Source: JANMES01 sp038229715
GTDB lineage: Bacteria > Planctomycetota > Phycisphaerae > Tepidisphaerales > Tepidisphaeraceae
DNA: 64,000 bases
Assembly: GCA_038229715.1 (NCBI GenBank)
Contig: JBBROD010000007.1
Location: 14,629-78,628, forward strand
Direction: 5' to 3'
Below the pieces are notes generated by a model. The model was given only the letters and a program-made list of their open reading frames with translations, had not been told where the DNA came from and made no database searches. Position 1 is the stretch's first letter. Each line of letters opens with the position of its first letter. Below are positions 7,875-17,175 of this stretch, piece by piece. A program made the translations under genes and the position numbers.

Positions 7875-9572
7875 ATGACCACAGCGGTGCAATCTTCGCA
7901 GGCAGGTGAAATCAATAGCCGCACCCCGTGGCGGCTGGACTGGCTCACGCCCCCGCGCTGCCGGCTGATTTTTGCAGCGCTGTCGGTGATCGGATTGATT
8001 TCGCAAATCGCGTATCTCCACCGCGCGCCGATCGATCTGTCCGGCGATGAAGCACACTACTGGGATTGGTCGCGCCGGCTCGACCTCAGTTATTACAGCA
8101 AAGGCCCGGCCGTCGCGTACATCATCCGCGCCAGCTGCGCGATCTTCGGCGAGAACATGCCCGCCGTGCGCTACCCGGCCGTTGTGCTGGCGCTGATGAC
8201 GTTGATCGCCATGTACCTGCTCACGCTGCGGCTGTTCAAATCCGATCGGCTGGCGCTAGGCGTTACTCTTCTCGCTGCACTCGTGCCGATGTTCGTTGCC
8301 GGTAGCTTGCTGATGACGATCGATCCGCCGTTCTTCTTCTGCTGGGCGGTGGCGACGTACGCACTGACGTTCGGCATCGATCTGCGGACCGGCCGGCAGG
8401 GCGGATCGATCGCGCCGTGGATCGTCGCAGGCGTTTTTGTGGGGCTTGGGTTTCTCGCCAAGTACGCGGCGCTGCTGTGGTTGCCGGCGGTGCTGATTTA
8501 TCTGGCGATCGACTACCGGGCCGTGCTTAAAACGCCGCGGCCGTGGGTGATGGTGATTGTTGCGCTGTTGTTCACCACGCCGGTGCTGGCGTGGAACATG
8601 AAACACGAGTGGGTGACGTTCCGCCACGTCGCCAGGCAAACAGGCCTGACCGACGACGGCGACAACGACGCCGACGACCGCGCAGCGATGGGCAAATCGG
8701 CGATAGAAACGATCGGCCGGTTCGGGGAGTTTCTCGCGGGGCAGGCCGGTGTGGTCGGGCCGATCGCTATATTCATGGTGGCCGGTGCGGTGTACGCGCT
8801 CGGCCGGCGCAGCAGCGGCGATCCGCACCGCCGGGCGCTGCGGATGCTGACCGTCATCGGCGGGTTTTTCTTTCTGCTGACGTTCCTCGGCAACTACCGC
8901 AGCAGAGTGCAGATCAACTGGCCGGCACCGGCGTATTTTACGCTGGTGATCCTTGCGGGCTATTACATCGCGCTCTGCCTTGATGATGCCGCGCGCTGGA
9001 AACAAATGAAGGGTTGGATTTATGCGACGATCGTGTTTGGACTGGTGTTACAGCCGATCGCACACGATTTTTCACTGCTCTATCCGATCCTCCGATCGTT
9101 CAACGCCACATTCAAAACGAGAATCCCGATCGCCCGCATCGATCCGACCGTCAAACTTCGCGGCTGGCAAGCACTCGGCCAATTCCTCGGCGCCGAACTG
9201 GCGAAAATGCCGGCCGGCACATTCATTCTCTGCGACGACTATCAGCAGACGGCCGAGACTGCTTTCTACACGCCGGGCCAGCCGATCACGTTTTACGCCG
9301 GGTCGTACTTTACCGATCCCAAGCGTCACACGCAGTACGACATCTGGCCGGACCGCCAACTGACGCCGCCGAACCCGCTGATCGGCCGGGACGCCATCTA
9401 CGTCGGAAAGGCCGGCCTGATTCCGCGCGAGGTGGCCGCTGCGTTCGAGCATGTCGAGCCGATCAAAACGCTCGACATCAAAGTCGGCGATACCACAATC
9501 CGCAGCTTCCGCCCCTTCCGCTGCACCGGCTTTAAGGGGATGACGCGGCCGACAAATATTTCGGATTACTAG
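7875..9572 (+). CDS. GT39/ArnT-like membrane glycosyltransferase
   Basis: Integral membrane protein of 565 residues with about ten hydrophobic segments. The first loop carries LSGDEAHYWDWSRRLDLSYY, the acidic D-E signature of ArnT/PMT-type (GT-C fold) enzymes that take sugars from a polyprenyl-phosphate donor. SKGPAVAYIIRASCAIFGEN and the following helix fit the same family. A soluble domain forms the last ~140 residues. The GT2 enzyme at 10518, of the dolichyl-phosphate-sugar synthase type, and the PAP2 phosphatase at 9813 could supply and recycle the lipid carrier, so the three may form one glycosylation module. Confidence 0.87.
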   Translation: MTTAVQSSQAGEINSRTPWRLDWLTPPRCRLIFAALSVIGLISQIAYLHRAPIDLSGDEAHYWDWSRRLDLSYYSKGPAVAYIIRASCAIFGENMPAVRYPAVVLALMTLIAMYLLTLRLFKSDRLALGVTLLAALVPMFVAGSLLMTIDPPFFFCWAVATYALTFGIDLRTGRQGGSIAPWIVAGVFVGLGFLAKYAALLWLPAVLIYLAIDYRAVLKTPRPWVMVIVALLFTTPVLAWNMKHEWVTFRHVARQTGLTDDGDNDADDRAAMGKSAIETIGRFGEFLAGQAGVVGPIAIFMVAGAVYALGRRSSGDPHRRALRMLTVIGGFFFLLTFLGNYRSRVQINWPAPAYFTLVILAGYYIALCLDDAARWKQMKGWIYATIVFGLVLQPIAHDFSLLYPILRSFNATFKTRIPIARIDPTVKLRGWQALGQFLGAELAKMPAGTFILCDDYQQTAETAFYTPGQPITFYAGSYFTDPKRHTQYDIWPDRQLTPPNPLIGRDAIYVGKAGLIPREVAAAFEHVEPIKTLDIKVGDTTIRSFRPFRCTGFKGMTRPTNISDY

Positions 9573-9637
9573 ATTCGGCTCCCTCGCCCGGTACTCCGCG
9601 AGAGCATTGGGGAAAGCAATCCGTTGCGACATTCAAT

Positions 9638-9704
9638 GGGTCCACAAATAACACGAATCTTCACGAATGATTTCTTATTCGTGTAGATTCGTGTTATTCG
9701 TGGA
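9638..9704. repeat. Palindromic repeat with ATAACACGAATCTTCACGAAT arms
   Basis: A left arm of CACAAATAACACGAATC and a right arm of GATTCGTGTTATTCGTG enclose a short core, giving a strong hairpin about 65 bases long. It belongs to the palindromic intergenic elements that fill gaps in this genome. Confidence 0.75.
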
Positions 9705-9724
9705 TGATCTCCGCGAGTGAGGCA

Positions 9725-9768
9725 GAACCCTCACCCTGCCCTCTCCCGGCGTACCGGGCGAGGGTGAG
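9725..9768. repeat. Palindromic repeat of the CCCTCACCCT...GAGGGTGAG type
   Basis: CCTCACCCTGCCCTCTCCC and GGGCGAGGGTGAG form a hairpin. The wording resembles the longer element inside carB (32594-32703), which also reads CTCACCCCAGCCCTCTCCC. Confidence 0.65.
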
Positions 9769-9812
9769 ATCACTGCATTCTGAAATTCCTGTCGATCGGG
9801 TAAGCTTTCTGC

Positions 9813-10484
9813 ATGAGCCGTCAGCGGGTGATAGTGTGCGTGCTGCTGTGGATCGTCGCGATCGGCGTTTCGATGCTGCTCGACGCGCCGATCGCGACGG
9901 CGGCGCGCAATGCGGGCATCCCAAGTTGGCTCAAATCCACACCCGTCGGCACGATCCTGAAAATCCCCGGCGAGTACTGGTTCACCGCAATGCTGGCGGC
10001 GGTTGCGACGTATTTCTACGCCCGCCAGCCCAAATGGCACGGCGGGGCGTTTGTGCTGATCTGCGGATTACTCAGCGGGATTAACGGCCTGATCAAGTGG
10101 ATGACCGGCCGGGCGCGGCCGTTCAAGGCGCTGGCGTCCAAGGCGGAGGTCGAGCTCGCCCCTTTTCATTTCCAGCCGTTTTTCCACGGATTCAGCGGGC
10201 TTTTGGGTACGAGCAACCTTTGTTTTGTATCGGGCCATGCCGCGCTGGCGTTTGCCAACGCTTCAGCGATCGCGATCCTTTTTCCGCGCTTCCGATGGGC
10301 ATTCTACGCCGTCGCTTCCCTCACCGCGGCGGAGCGGTTTCTGGAAACGGCGCACTATTTCTCCGATACTGTCGCAGCGGCGGCGCTGGGAATCGGCGGG
10401 GTACATTTGCTGGCCTGGATCTTCAACGCCCGATCCGACGCGAAAGCCCCGCGCGGTTTTGAACCGGTTGTGACTCAAGTGTGA
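9813..10484 (+). CDS. PAP2-superfamily membrane phosphatase
   Basis: 223-residue integral membrane phosphatase. The three phosphatase motifs are present in order: KWMTGRARPFK (KX6RP type), FVSGHAALAF (SGH) and RFLETAHYFSDTV (RX5HX3D). Between them lie hydrophobic segments. Such enzymes dephosphorylate lipid phosphates, including undecaprenyl pyrophosphate. It sits between a GT39 and a GT2 glycosyltransferase gene. Its stop codon falls inside a three-fold 11-bp tandem repeat, so the C-terminus could vary. Confidence 0.9.
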   Translation: MSRQRVIVCVLLWIVAIGVSMLLDAPIATAARNAGIPSWLKSTPVGTILKIPGEYWFTAMLAAVATYFYARQPKWHGGAFVLICGLLSGINGLIKWMTGRARPFKALASKAEVELAPFHFQPFFHGFSGLLGTSNLCFVSGHAALAFANASAIAILFPRFRWAFYAVASLTAAERFLETAHYFSDTVAAAALGIGGVHLLAWIFNARSDAKAPRGFEPVVTQV

Positions 10485-10501
10485 CTCAAGTGTGACTCAA
10501 G
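10469..10501 (+). repeat. Three tandem copies of TGTGACTCAAG
   Basis: Perfect 11-bp triplication overlapping the stop codon of the PAP2 gene and ending 16 bases before the GT2 start. Because 11 is not a multiple of 3, copy-number change would shift the reading frame, although each copy offers a nearby TGA. Confidence 0.9.
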
Positions 10502-10517
10502 GAAGAGCCTGAAATCC

Positions 10518-11252
10518 ATGAACGAAACTCCCTACCTCTCGGTCGTAATCCCCTGTTACAACGAGGAAGAAAACGTCCCCACGCTGCTCTCCCGCGTGAG
10601 CGGCGCACTGGCGAACTTCGGAAAGCCGTTTGAAGTTCTCATCGTCGACGACGCCAGCAAGGATAAAACGCCGCAACTGCTCGACGAGGGAATTAACACC
10701 TACCCGTGGCTTCGCGTCTTACGGATGGCGAAGAACGGCGGACAGTCAGCAGCGTTTGAAGCCGGCTTCGCTGCCGCCAAGGGTGAAGTGATCGCCACAA
10801 TCGATGCCGACTTGCAGAACGACCCGGAGGAAATCCCGCGGCTGGTGCCGATGCTCGACGAACACAAAGTCGACATGATCACCGGCTGGCGGAAAAACCG
10901 GCAGGACACTAACTTCCGCCGCTGGCAAAGCCGCCAGGCCAACCGCATCCGCAACTGGGTGACGCAGGAAACCGTCAACGATTCGGCCAGCAGCCTTAAG
11001 GTCTATCGCGCTCACGCCATCAAGGGCCTGAACTTGTTCAAAGGCGCTCATCGCTACTTCCCCACGCTGGTGAAAGCCCGCGGATACACGGTTTACGAAA
11101 CCCCCGTGAAGCACAGCCACCGTTTCGCAGGTACGGCCAAGTACGGGTTCGGCAATCGCGCGTTTGTAGGGCTGGTCGATATCTTCGGCGTGCGGTGGAT
11201 GAAATCCCGATGGCTTCGGTATCAGGTGAACGAAGTCCGGCCGAAGGAATAA
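10518..11252 (+). CDS. GT2 glycosyltransferase, polyprenyl-phosphate sugar synthase type
   Basis: Soluble family-2 glycosyltransferase of 244 residues. It has SVVIPCYNEEENVPTLLSRV at the N-terminus, VLIVDDASKDKTPQLL, then the DxD-region IDADLQNDPEEIPRL and a GWRKNRQD acceptor region. Length and motif order match dolichol-phosphate-mannose-synthase-like enzymes, which load a sugar onto polyprenyl phosphate. No C-terminal membrane helices are present. It is 33 bases behind the PAP2 gene and downstream of the GT39 gene, which would use such a lipid-linked sugar. Confidence 0.9.
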   Translation: MNETPYLSVVIPCYNEEENVPTLLSRVSGALANFGKPFEVLIVDDASKDKTPQLLDEGINTYPWLRVLRMAKNGGQSAAFEAGFAAAKGEVIATIDADLQNDPEEIPRLVPMLDEHKVDMITGWRKNRQDTNFRRWQSRQANRIRNWVTQETVNDSASSLKVYRAHAIKGLNLFKGAHRYFPTLVKARGYTVYETPVKHSHRFAGTAKYGFGNRAFVGLVDIFGVRWMKSRWLRYQVNEVRPKE

Positions 11253-11267
11253 TTCTTAGAGCTTCTA

Positions 11268-11380
11268 AAAAACTCAAAACACAACCGCGAAGGCGCGAAG
11301 AAGCAACGCGAAGAAACTCGCGTGATTCTGGTTTCTGGTATGGTTCGCGACTTCGCGTCTTCGCGGTAAACTTTTACGCT
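11268..11380. repeat. Palindromic repeat of the CGCGAAGACGCGAAG family, copy 1
   Basis: CACAACCGCGAAGGCGCGAAG on the left pairs with CTTCGCGTCTTCGCGGT on the right. It lies between two convergent genes. A second copy sits between ruvB and ruvA (19902-19977). Confidence 0.75.
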
Positions 11381-11381
11381 C

Positions 11382-12866
11382 TTACGCCGCGATCTGCAGC
11401 ATCGCTCGAACATCGTTGGTGTCTTCCCTGGACGTTTTGTAAGTCGTCAGCGGGAAGACCGATCCGCCGGCGTCGTCAAAGATGGCGATGACTTGGCGTT
11501 TCTCAACCGTTGTTATTCCGATCCGCATCGGCCCCTTGAGTCCTTCTGAGACGGTCGCCATCATCCCGGGCATGCGGATCACCACGCCGGGGAAAACCAC
11601 ATCGTTCACCACGATTTCGGCTTTGCACCGCTCCTGTGACACCCGGTAGGCGCTACGGAATGCCTCAATGTTTTTAGCCAGTTCCGCGTCATTCTCACCG
11701 ATGCGGGCCAGCAGTTTCGAGGCTTCGTCTTTTTGCACGGGAGTAAGCCGCTTGGGGTCGCGCAGTAGCGACTGAGCGAAATGCTTGAACTGTTGTGATT
11801 CGCTGACGCGGCGGTTGATTTGCGGCAGCAGCGTAGAAGCGAGATTCTTCAGGCTCAGATCGCTCCCGACTTCGATCACCGTTTTGACAAATGCAGGGTT
11901 GCCGATCGACTGGCATTGCACGCCGCCGTTGGTGGTGATGTGCGAACCGATGATGCGTCCGGATTCCACGACAAGCCGCCCGCCGCAGATAACGCGGCTG
12001 TTGGCCACTTCGCCGTGGATGGAGATGTTATCGCCGGCCTCAACGTGGGCGTTGTCGACATAGCGACAAATAATGTTGCGACCCGCGGAGCAGCGCCCCT
12101 TATCCTTGCCGGCAATCCCGCAGGCGACAACCAGATCGCCGGCAGCAGATACCTGCGCGGCCTCGATTGTGCCGCGGACGTGGATTTCAGCAGTGCTTTG
12201 CACGACGAACAGATCGCGCACGCCGCCGGAGATGTTGATTTCGCCGTCGAAGCGGACGTTTCCCGTCGAAAAGCAAACGTCGCCCCGGATGTTGAGCACG
12301 GGATCGACGCGAATGCGTGAGCCTTCGATCCGTACGCGCCCGGCCCGGTCAGCGAGCATCGTTTCGCCGTTGCGGGTTGCTCCGTCGCCCGGCGCGATCG
12401 GTTGCGCCAACCGCTTTCGCGGGATCGGCCGGCCGAACACGTCCACGCCGTCGTGGCCGATGACCGCGGGCGTAATCGTCGCAATTACCGTGCCCGGCTC
12501 GACCGTGTCCGTGCCGCTTCGCTCGTAGTGGTTGATCGGATCGACTTCCGGCTCGGCGGGATCGGCTCGAAGCAGCGTCTCGGGCACGTCCTGAACGGCC
12601 GGTGTGCCATTGGCGACGACGACCGTCAGTCCGTCGGCCTTGCCTTTGCCATCAAGCGGTGCCTCGGCCGATTGCTCGCGCAGCTGCTCGGCGGCTGCGT
12701 TGATGGCGCCCACGTCGATCGATTTGATTCCCGCGCGCGCCAATTGCTTGACGAGGTGTTCGGCATCGAGCGATCCTTCGGGCTCGATGCGCACCGTGGC
12801 CGACAGCTGGTCTTCGGCGACGCGGATGTCATAGTCGACGGTTAGATGTGAAACCTGCTCCGACAT
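11382..12866 (-). CDS. FapA-family (DUF342) beta-helix protein
   Basis: 494-residue protein of the FapA family. After ~170 residues comes GTVIATITPAVIGHDGVDVFGRPIPRKRL, the family hallmark. A polar beta-helix with repeated G-x-V/I turns follows, for example GNVRFDGEINISGGV and GRNIICRYVDNAHVEAGDNI. A helical segment at about 375-425 and a short beta tail close it. FapA-type proteins are tied to flagellar assembly or cell-envelope localisation, but no flagellar gene is near. The gene is monocistronic and convergent with the GT2 gene. Confidence 0.85.
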   Translation of the reverse strand: MSEQVSHLTVDYDIRVAEDQLSATVRIEPEGSLDAEHLVKQLARAGIKSIDVGAINAAAEQLREQSAEAPLDGKGKADGLTVVVANGTPAVQDVPETLLRADPAEPEVDPINHYERSGTDTVEPGTVIATITPAVIGHDGVDVFGRPIPRKRLAQPIAPGDGATRNGETMLADRAGRVRIEGSRIRVDPVLNIRGDVCFSTGNVRFDGEINISGGVRDLFVVQSTAEIHVRGTIEAAQVSAAGDLVVACGIAGKDKGRCSAGRNIICRYVDNAHVEAGDNISIHGEVANSRVICGGRLVVESGRIIGSHITTNGGVQCQSIGNPAFVKTVIEVGSDLSLKNLASTLLPQINRRVSESQQFKHFAQSLLRDPKRLTPVQKDEASKLLARIGENDAELAKNIEAFRSAYRVSQERCKAEIVVNDVVFPGVVIRMPGMMATVSEGLKGPMRIGITTVEKRQVIAIFDDAGGSVFPLTTYKTSREDTNDVRAMLQIAA

Positions 12867-12973
12867 TCTATAAATGATCGGTTAATAAACCGCAGCGGTT
12901 GATAGGACGGAATCTCAGCGACCGCTACGTCTCTGAGGGCAAGCATTATCGGACGCGTCAGCGCCCGAAGGCG

Positions 12974-13939
12974 TTATCTGGTCCCCGATTCGATCAGGCC
13001 GCGCGCGTAATACACCCAAAATGCCGCCACCTCGCGGGCCATCAACTTTGGGAGCTGATTCAGCACCCGCTGCTGCGGCGCGGGCACGGTGTAGACCTCC
13101 ATGCCCGCCTGCTCGTACGTCAGTTTCACTCGCGGCAGGTGATAGAAATGGCTGACGGCAAGCATTCTCACGCCGATGGCCTTGTGCAGAACCGCCTGGC
13201 TGTTGCGGACGGTGGCGGCGGTGTTGAGTCCGTCCGGGTCGAGCAGGATGTGGTCGGCCGGCACGCCGAGGTCGATGGCCATCTGTTTCATCGTCTGGGT
13301 TTCGTGCACGTCGCCGTCGCCGGGCCCGCCGGAGAAGATCATCGTCGTTGCGAGCCCGCGCTGGTAAAGGCCACACGCCGCCCGCACGCGGTCGGCCAGC
13401 GCCTGCGAGGGTTGACCGTCGGCGTAAGTGCGGGCGCCGAAGACGACGATCACATCGGCGTTTCGGGCGTAATCGGTCTGGCCGAAGGTGATCATCTGTA
13501 GCAGCGGGAAGCCGATGATCGCCACGACGGCCGTCGGCAGCGCGGTGCGCCATCGCCACGGGCGCACCGTGCGGAAGGATGCCTCGCCGACCATCAACAG
13601 CACGGCGAACACCGCGAGCGAAAATGGGATGGGAAAGTCCGTCCGAATCGCGCCGCGTGCGATGGCGACGTAGAACGTCGCGATATTCAGCATCGCGATG
13701 AGGATGAGGGCGATCAGGATCGCCCGCACGCCGAGCGTTACGGGCCTGCGCGTCCGCCGCCCGCTCGCGACGACAAGAAACGCCGCCCCTGCCAGCAATT
13801 GCAGACCGAACGCCGCGAACGTGGGTAACGCCCGCAGGTCGATCCACCAGATGTTGGCATTAAACCCACCGTCTACCAAACCGGCCAGCAGGTTGGTGAG
13901 GCAAAGGATTCCCAGAAAAGCAGCCAGCGTCCTTGCCAT
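12974..13939 (-). CDS. YdcF/ElyC-family (DUF218) membrane protein
   Basis: 321 residues. Four or five hydrophobic segments in the first ~165 residues precede a soluble DUF218 domain. The domain starts ADVIVVFGARTYADGQPS and continues with RVRAACGLYQRGLATTMIFSGG and TQTMKQMAIDLGVPADHILLD. Known relatives (SanA, ElyC, YdcF) act in envelope integrity or bind nucleotides, and the reaction is not well defined. The intergenic gaps on both sides hold no other gene. Confidence 0.87.
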   Translation of the reverse strand: MARTLAAFLGILCLTNLLAGLVDGGFNANIWWIDLRALPTFAAFGLQLLAGAAFLVVASGRRTRRPVTLGVRAILIALILIAMLNIATFYVAIARGAIRTDFPIPFSLAVFAVLLMVGEASFRTVRPWRWRTALPTAVVAIIGFPLLQMITFGQTDYARNADVIVVFGARTYADGQPSQALADRVRAACGLYQRGLATTMIFSGGPGDGDVHETQTMKQMAIDLGVPADHILLDPDGLNTAATVRNSQAVLHKAIGVRMLAVSHFYHLPRVKLTYEQAGMEVYTVPAPQQRVLNQLPKLMAREVAAFWVYYARGLIESGTR

Positions 13940-13942
13940 TGT

Positions 13943-14032
13943 GTAGGACTCAGTTGAAAGGACTTAGGACTTAGCAAAAGGCAAACTCGCTTCTTTACTT
14001 AGTCCCTAGTCCTAAGTCCTTAGTCCTTTGCC
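13943..14032. repeat. Palindromic repeat with GGACTTAGGACTTAG arms
   Basis: AAGGACTTAGGACTTAG on the left is answered by CTAGTCCTAAGTCCTTAGTC on the right, about 90 bases in all. It fills the gap between lpdA and the YdcF gene. Confidence 0.75.
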
Positions 14033-15430
14033 TCACATATGAATCGCCCGCTTCTCCACCGCCATCGCCGCTTCCTTCACGGCTTCCGGCAGCGTCGGGT
14101 GCGCGTGGAACGAGCGAGCCAGATCTTCACTCGAAGCGGCGAACTCCATCGCCACCGCGCACTCGGCGATTATGTCGCTCGCGTGGGCGGCCAGGATGTG
14201 TACGCCCAGAATGCGGTCGGTGACTGCGTCGGCGATCACTTTCACAAAGCCCTCGGTTTCGTCCATGCCTTTGGCCCGGCCGTTGGCGAGGAAGGGGAAT
14301 TTGCCGACCTTGATCTCGCCGCGGGCTTTGGCCTGGTCTTCAGTCAGGCCGACGCTCGCCAGCTCTGGGTGCGTGTAAACGACGGCGGGGCAGGCGGCGT
14401 AGTTGACGTGCCCGGCCTTGCCGGCCATCAGTTCTACCGCGGCGGTGCCTTCTTCCTCGGCCTTATGGGCGAGCATGATCCCGCCGATGGCGTCGCCGAT
14501 CGCGTAAATGCCGTTGACGCTGGTCTTAAAGTGCTCGTCGACAATGACGAAGCCTTTCTTGTCCATCGCCACGCCCACGTGATCGAGCCCCAGCTTATCC
14601 GTCACCGGCTTGCGGCCGACGCAGACGAGGACCTTGTCGACTTCTTCCATGCCGACCTGATCGCCGCTCTTCCAACTGACTTTTACTTTACCGCCTTCAA
14701 CCTTAAACCCATCGGCGGCGGTTTTGAACTTGAACTTAATGCCCTGTTTTTCCAGCGATTTCTGCAGCGCGTTGGCCATCTCGCGATCACTGGCCGGGAG
14801 AATGCCGTCGAGGAACTCGACCGTGAGCACCTCGCTGCCCAGCCGGTTCCAGACCGAGCCGAGCTCCACGCCGATGTACCCGCCGCCGACGACGAGCAGC
14901 TTCTTGGGCACTTCGGTGAGCGCGATCGCTTCGGTCGATGAGAGAATGTTCTTCCCATCAAACTGCAGCGCTGGCACGGCCGCGGGGGCGCTGCCGGTGG
15001 CGATGAGGATTTTGCTGGCGGTGTGCGTGGTCAGCTTTCCGTCCGCGGCGGTTACTTGCACGGTGTTGGCAGATAGGATCGTGCCGATGCCGGGCAGGTG
15101 GTCGATCTTGTTTTTCTTGAACAGGCCGCCCACGCCGGTGGTGAGGCCTTTCACGACGCTGTCCTTGCGGGCCATCATCTTGGCCAGGTCGAGCGACAAG
15201 CCGGTGACGTTAATGCCGTGCTTGGCGAAGTGGTTTTTGGCGGTGTAGTAGCGCTCGGACGAATCCAGCAGCGCCTTGGACGGAATGCACCCGACGTTGA
15301 GGCACGTCCCGCCAAGGTATTCGCGCTCGACACAGGCGACTTTGAGCCCCAGTTGGGCGGCCCGAATCGCGGCAACATACCCGCCGGGACCGGCGCCGAT
15401 GACGATCAGATCGTAAGTGTTTTCTGGCAT
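14033..15430 (-). CDS. lpdA: Dihydrolipoyl dehydrogenase (E3)
   Basis: Flavoprotein of 465 residues that reoxidises dihydrolipoamide of the 2-oxoacid dehydrogenase or glycine-cleavage complexes, passing electrons to NAD+. An FAD-binding GxGxxG near the start (DLIVIGAGPGGYVAAI), the redox-active disulfide in GGTCLNVGCIPSKALL, the NAD site VVGGGYIGVELGSVWNRLG and the C-terminal HAHPTLPEA base are all present. I prefer ATG 15430; an in-frame TTG at 15454 would add eight residues. No E1 or E2 genes are adjacent. Confidence 0.96.
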   Translation of the reverse strand: MPENTYDLIVIGAGPGGYVAAIRAAQLGLKVACVEREYLGGTCLNVGCIPSKALLDSSERYYTAKNHFAKHGINVTGLSLDLAKMMARKDSVVKGLTTGVGGLFKKNKIDHLPGIGTILSANTVQVTAADGKLTTHTASKILIATGSAPAAVPALQFDGKNILSSTEAIALTEVPKKLLVVGGGYIGVELGSVWNRLGSEVLTVEFLDGILPASDREMANALQKSLEKQGIKFKFKTAADGFKVEGGKVKVSWKSGDQVGMEEVDKVLVCVGRKPVTDKLGLDHVGVAMDKKGFVIVDEHFKTSVNGIYAIGDAIGGIMLAHKAEEEGTAAVELMAGKAGHVNYAACPAVVYTHPELASVGLTEDQAKARGEIKVGKFPFLANGRAKGMDETEGFVKVIADAVTDRILGVHILAAHASDIIAECAVAMEFAASSEDLARSFHAHPTLPEAVKEAAMAVEKRAIHM

Positions 15431-15506
15431 AGGGAGCAGGATTGTATTCGCCAAGGAGGCGGTAGGCGAGAGGCTTGCGTTTGAACTGAATTACGAGCGC
15501 GCCGCC

Positions 15507-15612
15507 CCGTACCACGGGCCTCCGGCCCGTGCTGGCGACTTCCAAACTCCGAAAACCGTGATTGTCTGATATTCCGCGCGCATCTCGCACGGGCCAGAGG
15601 CCCGTGGTACAG
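15507..15612. repeat. GTACCACGGGCCTCCGGCCC palindromic element, copy 1
   Basis: About 105 bases: GTACCACGGGCCTCCGGCCC at the left end, GGGCCAGAGGCCCGTGGTAC at the right. The core resembles that of the copy at 25709-25818; both contain CCGAAAA and TATTCCG words. It lies between lpdA and a divergent gene. Confidence 0.85.
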
Positions 15613-15661
15613 GTGGCGTGCTTGGGCTTGCACCACAATCGGCGTGGGATACAAAGTGTTT

Positions 15662-16564
15662 ATGAAAGTCGCCGAAAAGATCGCCGTCACCGCCGCTTCG
15701 CTGTCGGCCGACCCGCGCCAAGCGGCGGCTGCAGCGCGGAAGATCGGCATTCGCGGGGTGTTGTTTGATGCGGTCTCGCCGGCATTTTCGGTCCCCGAGC
15801 TGTCCCAGACCGGCCGGCGCGAATTCCGCCACATGCTGTCGGCTAGCGAGTGTGAGCTGGTCGGCCTGCGGGTCGATCTTGGTCCCAAAGGTTTGTCTCC
15901 CAAGTCGGACGTCGACCAGCAACTGCGGCAGATCGATCGCGCGATGGAGGCGGCCAAAGGGCTCAGCGCGCCGCAACTGTGTGTTGATCTCGGCCCACTG
16001 CCGACGCCATCGAAATCGCAAAGCATCAAGCCGAAGGTTTCACCCGAACTGGCGGGGCTGATCATCATTCCGTCGCCGTCGGATGTTGCGCTGCCCGAGA
16101 TGGATGAATCACAAACGCCGGCCGATGTGGCGTTCATCGCTCATCTCGACCCGATCCTGATCGAGCTCGGCCAGCGGGCCGACCGCACGGGCGTGATGAT
16201 CGCGTTCCGCAGCGAGCTATCATCGTTAGCGGCAGTGGAGCGAACTGTTTTGGCCGCACGGTGCCCGTGGTTCGGGATCGATCTCGATCCCGTCGCGCTG
16301 TTGCGCGATTCAGCAGACTACGACGATTTCTTCTCCCGCGTCGGCCCGATAGTGCAGCACGTCCGCTCCCGCGACGCCAACGCCGGCAGCGGGCATCGCA
16401 CTCAGCCGACGGTGGTCGGCTTCGGCGGCGTGAACTGGCCGCACCTGCTGGCGAATCTGGAGGCGTCGGGATTCAGGGGATGGATCACGCTCGATCCGGT
16501 CGAACTGCAAAACCGCGTCGCAGGTGCGATCGAAGGAGCGGAATATCTGCGTGGACTTAAGTAG
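15662..16564 (+). CDS. Sugar phosphate isomerase/epimerase-like TIM-barrel protein
   Basis: About 300 residues resembling the xylose-isomerase-like TIM barrel. The N-terminus KIAVTAASLSADPRQAAAAA and GIRGVLFDAV fit the first strands. LVGLRVDLGPKG, LCVDLGPLP, RTGVMIAFRSE, WFGIDLDPVALLRD and VQHVRSRDAN mark successive strand ends, with acidic and His residues where metal ligands usually sit. Several of these positions look atypical, so catalysis is uncertain. I chose ATG 15662 over an in-frame GTG at 15644, since the 18 bases between lie right behind the repeat element. Confidence 0.7.
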   Translation: MKVAEKIAVTAASLSADPRQAAAAARKIGIRGVLFDAVSPAFSVPELSQTGRREFRHMLSASECELVGLRVDLGPKGLSPKSDVDQQLRQIDRAMEAAKGLSAPQLCVDLGPLPTPSKSQSIKPKVSPELAGLIIIPSPSDVALPEMDESQTPADVAFIAHLDPILIELGQRADRTGVMIAFRSELSSLAAVERTVLAARCPWFGIDLDPVALLRDSADYDDFFSRVGPIVQHVRSRDANAGSGHRTQPTVVGFGGVNWPHLLANLEASGFRGWITLDPVELQNRVAGAIEGAEYLRGLK

Positions 16565-16632
16565 GGCGGGATAGCAATCCCGCCGCTGCGCTTACAAAAA
16601 CGGCGAGATCACCATCCCGCTTGGCACGAGCA

Positions 16633-17175
16633 TCACTCAACCGAGTGGGCCAAATGAGCTTCAAAATTCTTCTCATACGCCGCGATCAAGTCCGGCTGAT
16701 CGTTGATCACCAGCAAGTTCTCGGCGTTGCTCTTTTCTGCGCTCTTGGTGAAGTTAAAGCTGCCGGTCAGCAGTGTCTTCCCGTCGATAATCATGATCTT
16801 GTTGTGGGCGATCGCGTGTTTGCGATCGATCCAAGTGGGCACTTCGGCGTTGCGGAGGAACGTAAGTGACGAGTATTTCTCCGTATCCTGACTCTTATCC
16901 AGAATCACGCGAACCTTCACGCCGCGCAGTTTGGCATCGGCAACGGCCTTCGCGATCGGGGCGGAGGTGAAGCTGTACGCCTGCACGTCGAGAGACGTTT
17001 TCGCAGCACCAAGCTCGGCCACAATCGTGTCGGTACACCCGCCGTTCGGGGAAAAATAGGCGCGGATCGATCGCGGATTGGCGGGGATCAACTGCGCGGA
17101 GGTAAGGCCCGGCTGAACCAAGCTCAAGCCGTATCCGATCAGAATCAACACCAGTGCGTAGGCAGGTCGCATCAT
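16633..17175 (-). CDS. Exported phospholipase D-family nuclease-like protein
   Basis: 180 residues with an N-terminal hydrophobic export segment (about 4-24). A single HKD motif follows: HAIAHNKIMIIDGKTLLTGS (H-x-K-x4-D), then FNFTKSAEKSNAENLLV. Proteins with one HKD work as dimers, as in the nuclease Nuc of the PLD superfamily. Both length and motif placement match. DNA or phospholipid cleavage outside the cytoplasm is likely; the substrate is not determined. Confidence 0.88.
   Translation of the reverse strand: MMRPAYALVLILIGYGLSLVQPGLTSAQLIPANPRSIRAYFSPNGGCTDTIVAELGAAKTSLDVQAYSFTSAPIAKAVADAKLRGVKVRVILDKSQDTEKYSSLTFLRNAEVPTWIDRKHAIAHNKIMIIDGKTLLTGSFNFTKSAEKSNAENLLVINDQPDLIAAYEKNFEAHLAHSVE

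Noticed and set aside
12915..13847. 310-codon ORF overlapping the YdcF gene in another frame
   Set aside because: Arg/Pro/Ala-rich shadow; the YdcF frame has clear motifs and membrane segments.
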